Below are positions 23,583 through 25,138 of a DNA stretch of 25,138 nucleotides, one piece after another. How positions within the stretch are numbered: position 1 is the stretch's first letter; every line of letters starts with the position of its first letter. The translations under genes and the position numbers were made by a program. The stretch covers positions 1 through 25,138 of the forward strand of contig JBJFFE010000076.1 of NCBI GenBank assembly GCA_051891435.1, given 5' to 3'. The stretch is from UMGS1933 sp051891435. Its GTDB lineage: Bacteria; Bacillota; Clostridia; TANB77; CAG-508. The notes under the pieces are model-generated. The model was not told the DNA's origin. It did not search any database and saw nothing but the letters and a program-made list of their open reading frames with translations.

Positions 23583-25007
23583 TTAATATTTTTGTAATAT
23601 TGTTGTAATATTTTTTATGCTTCTTTTTGCCATTTTTTCATATCTTAATTTTTTGTCTTTTATTTTTTCTTCTAGTTCTGGTAGTATTCCGAAGTTTGCG
23701 TTCATTGGTTGAAAATTTTTGTTGGGTGTTGATATGTAATTTGCAAGAGCACCTATTACAGTTTGTTTTGGGAATATGCATTTTGGTAGTTTTTCCTGAA
23801 AATTTTTTTCATTTTCCGGGCAGGGGTGGAACCCTGCCCCTACAGATTTATTCCTAAATTTTAATGCTGCATTTAATCCTGCTACCATGCCTGAGGCTAT
23901 TGATTCTACATATCCCTCTACTCCTGTTATTTGGCCTGCAAAATATATATTTGGATTTTGTTTTAAATTATACGTTTCATCTAATAATTCTGGTGAGTTT
24001 ATATATGTGTTTCTATGCATTACTCCGTATTTTATAAATTCTGCATTTTGAAGTCCTGGAATCATCGAAAATACTCTTTTTTGTTCTCCAAATTTTAGGT
24101 TTGTTTGGAAGCCTACCATATTGTACATTGTTGCACTTTCATTATCTTGCCTTAATTGGACTATAGCATATGGTCTTTTCGCAGTTCTTGGGTCATCAAA
24201 GCCTACTGGTTTTAATGGGCCATATCTTAAAGTATCTATTCCTCTTTTTGCCATTACTTCTACTGGCATACATCCTTCAAATATTTCTCTTTTTTCAAAT
24301 TCATGAAGTGTTACTACTTCTGCATTTATTAATTCATTGTAAAATGCCTCATATTCTTCTTTATTAATAGGAAGATTTATATAGCTTTGTTCCTCATTTT
24401 CTAGTCTTTTTCTCCATTCTTCTATTGTTTCTTCTTTTTTCTTTTCCTGAGAGTATCTATCTCCATAAAAGGCTATAGAAAAATCTATACTTTCTTTACT
24501 TATTATTGGTGCTGCTGCATCATAGAAATATAATTTATCTTCTCCCGTTATTTTTAATATATTTTCAGATAATTTTTCTGAAGTTAATGGTCCAGTTGCA
24601 ACAATTACTATTCCTTTTTTTGATATTTCTTCAATATTTATTACTTCTTCATTGTAAATTTCTATTAAAGGAATATTTTTTATTTCGTTTGTCACTTTTT
24701 TTGAAAACTCTTCTCTATCTACTGCTAAAGCTTGTCCTGCTGGGACTGCAGTTTCATCTGCACATTTTATAAGAAGTGAATCTAGCATTCTTAATTCTTC
24801 TTTTAAAAGTCCACACGCATTTGTAAGCAAATTTGACTTAAATGAATTACTGCATACTATTTCTGCTAGGTTTTCATTTGAATGTGCTGGTGAAAATTTT
24901 TGTGGTTTCATTTCATATAATTTTACTTTTATTCCTCTTTTAGCTATTTGGTAAGCAGCTTCACATCCTGCTAATCCTCCACCTATTATTGTTATATAAT
25001 CTTTCAT
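23583..25007 (-). CDS. trmFO: tRNA m5U54 methyltransferase TrmFO, with in-frame repeat insertion
   Basis: TrmFO is the FAD- and folate-dependent enzyme that methylates U54 in the tRNA T loop. I chose the ATG at 25007 (474 residues), because AAGGAG lies just upstream and MKDYITIIGGGLAGCEAA is the family start. Also seen are CSNSFKSN, the GCMPVEVMAKRG region, and the C-terminal FAGQITGVEGYVESIASG. The usual length is about 435-450; the excess lies near residues 383-402, where a GC-rich hairpin repeat encodes SVGAGFHPCPEN before the conserved IGALANYIS. The insert is in frame and presumably tolerated in a surface loop. No in-frame CGG is present. Confidence 0.95.
   Translation of the reverse strand: MKDYITIIGGGLAGCEAAYQIAKRGIKVKLYEMKPQKFSPAHSNENLAEIVCSNSFKSNLLTNACGLLKEELRMLDSLLIKCADETAVPAGQALAVDREEFSKKVTNEIKNIPLIEIYNEEVINIEEISKKGIVIVATGPLTSEKLSENILKITGEDKLYFYDAAAPIISKESIDFSIAFYGDRYSQEKKKEETIEEWRKRLENEEQSYINLPINKEEYEAFYNELINAEVVTLHEFEKREIFEGCMPVEVMAKRGIDTLRYGPLKPVGFDDPRTAKRPYAIVQLRQDNESATMYNMVGFQTNLKFGEQKRVFSMIPGLQNAEFIKYGVMHRNTYINSPELLDETYNLKQNPNIYFAGQITGVEGYVESIASGMVAGLNAALKFRNKSVGAGFHPCPENEKNFQEKLPKCIFPKQTVIGALANYISTPNKNFQPMNANFGILPELEEKIKDKKLRYEKMAKRSIKNITTILQKY
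23817..23844. repeat. GC-rich hairpin repeat inserted in trmFO
   Basis: GGGCAGGG and CCCTGCCC pair around a short loop, and the right end is CCCCTACA, the same edge as the TGTAGGGG family B elements. Composition differs sharply from the rest of trmFO. It corresponds to about residues 388-397 of the protein. Confidence 0.8.
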
Positions 25008-25106
25008 GCTTTTCTCCTTTGTTTTAATATACAAATATTTTGGATTAAAGTCAAGTAAGTGGTAAGATAAATTGTAATTTGTAAGGTAAATGTTTATGGC
25101 GAATGT

Positions 25107-25138
25107 TGTAGGGGTCGCCGTCCTCGGCGACCCGTAAT
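25107..25138. repeat. Family B repeat, cut by the window edge
   Basis: It begins TGTAGGGGTCGCC, has the first hairpin GGGTCGCC...GGCGACCC intact, and stops at the window end before the second half. It lies upstream of trmFO. Confidence 0.8.

Overview
The window is AT-rich and looks like the chromosome of a Gram-positive bacterium of the Clostridia/Firmicutes type. Evidence for this is the ylxM-ffh-rpsP-khpA-rimM-trmD-rplS operon, a T-box leader in front of aspS, Bacillus-type xpt, folate-dependent trmFO, AGGAGG-type ribosome binding sites and AGA-dominated arginine use. I cannot name a species. Nearly every gene is on the minus strand, so transcription runs from high to low coordinates.

Layout in transcription order: trmFO (25007-23583); a 47-residue gene coupled to a 370-residue coiled-coil gene of unknown role (23473-22216); ylxM, ffh, rpsP, khpA, rimM, trmD, rplS (22087-17894), covering protein targeting, ribosomal proteins and tRNA/ribosome maturation; an L,D-transpeptidase (17750-17032); a membrane-anchored protein of unknown function (16830-15073); rpoB and rpoC (14678-7176); a T-box and aspS (6872-4702); topB (4569-2668); a short structured leader-like transcription unit (2644-2445); xpt and guaA (2213-86), which act in purine salvage and GMP synthesis. 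One small plus-strand gene (6957-7115) converges on rpoC.

The main result is a recoding pattern. Four genes (rpoC, ffh, trmD, L,D-transpeptidase) are broken in the plain reading frame, and all five breaks are the same: an in-frame CGG followed by A. Skipping one base (C, then GGA) restores the family sequence with glycine at a conserved position. The L,D-transpeptidase has two such sites in tandem. In roughly 7,400 codons I found no in-frame CGG read as arginine, while about 35 out-of-frame CGG triplets lie undisturbed inside the same genes. This suggests CGG is vacated as a sense codon and that CGGA is decoded as glycine, by +1 frameshifting or by a four-base codon. Random sequencing error does not explain it well. 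One affected gene, trmD, encodes the methyltransferase known to restrain +1 frameshifting.

The gaps between genes carry several palindromic repeat families: three copies of a roughly 105-122 bp element rich in TTAGA words, GC-rich paired hairpins starting TGTAGGGG, and two long terminal-inverted-repeat elements. One GC-rich hairpin sits in frame inside trmFO.
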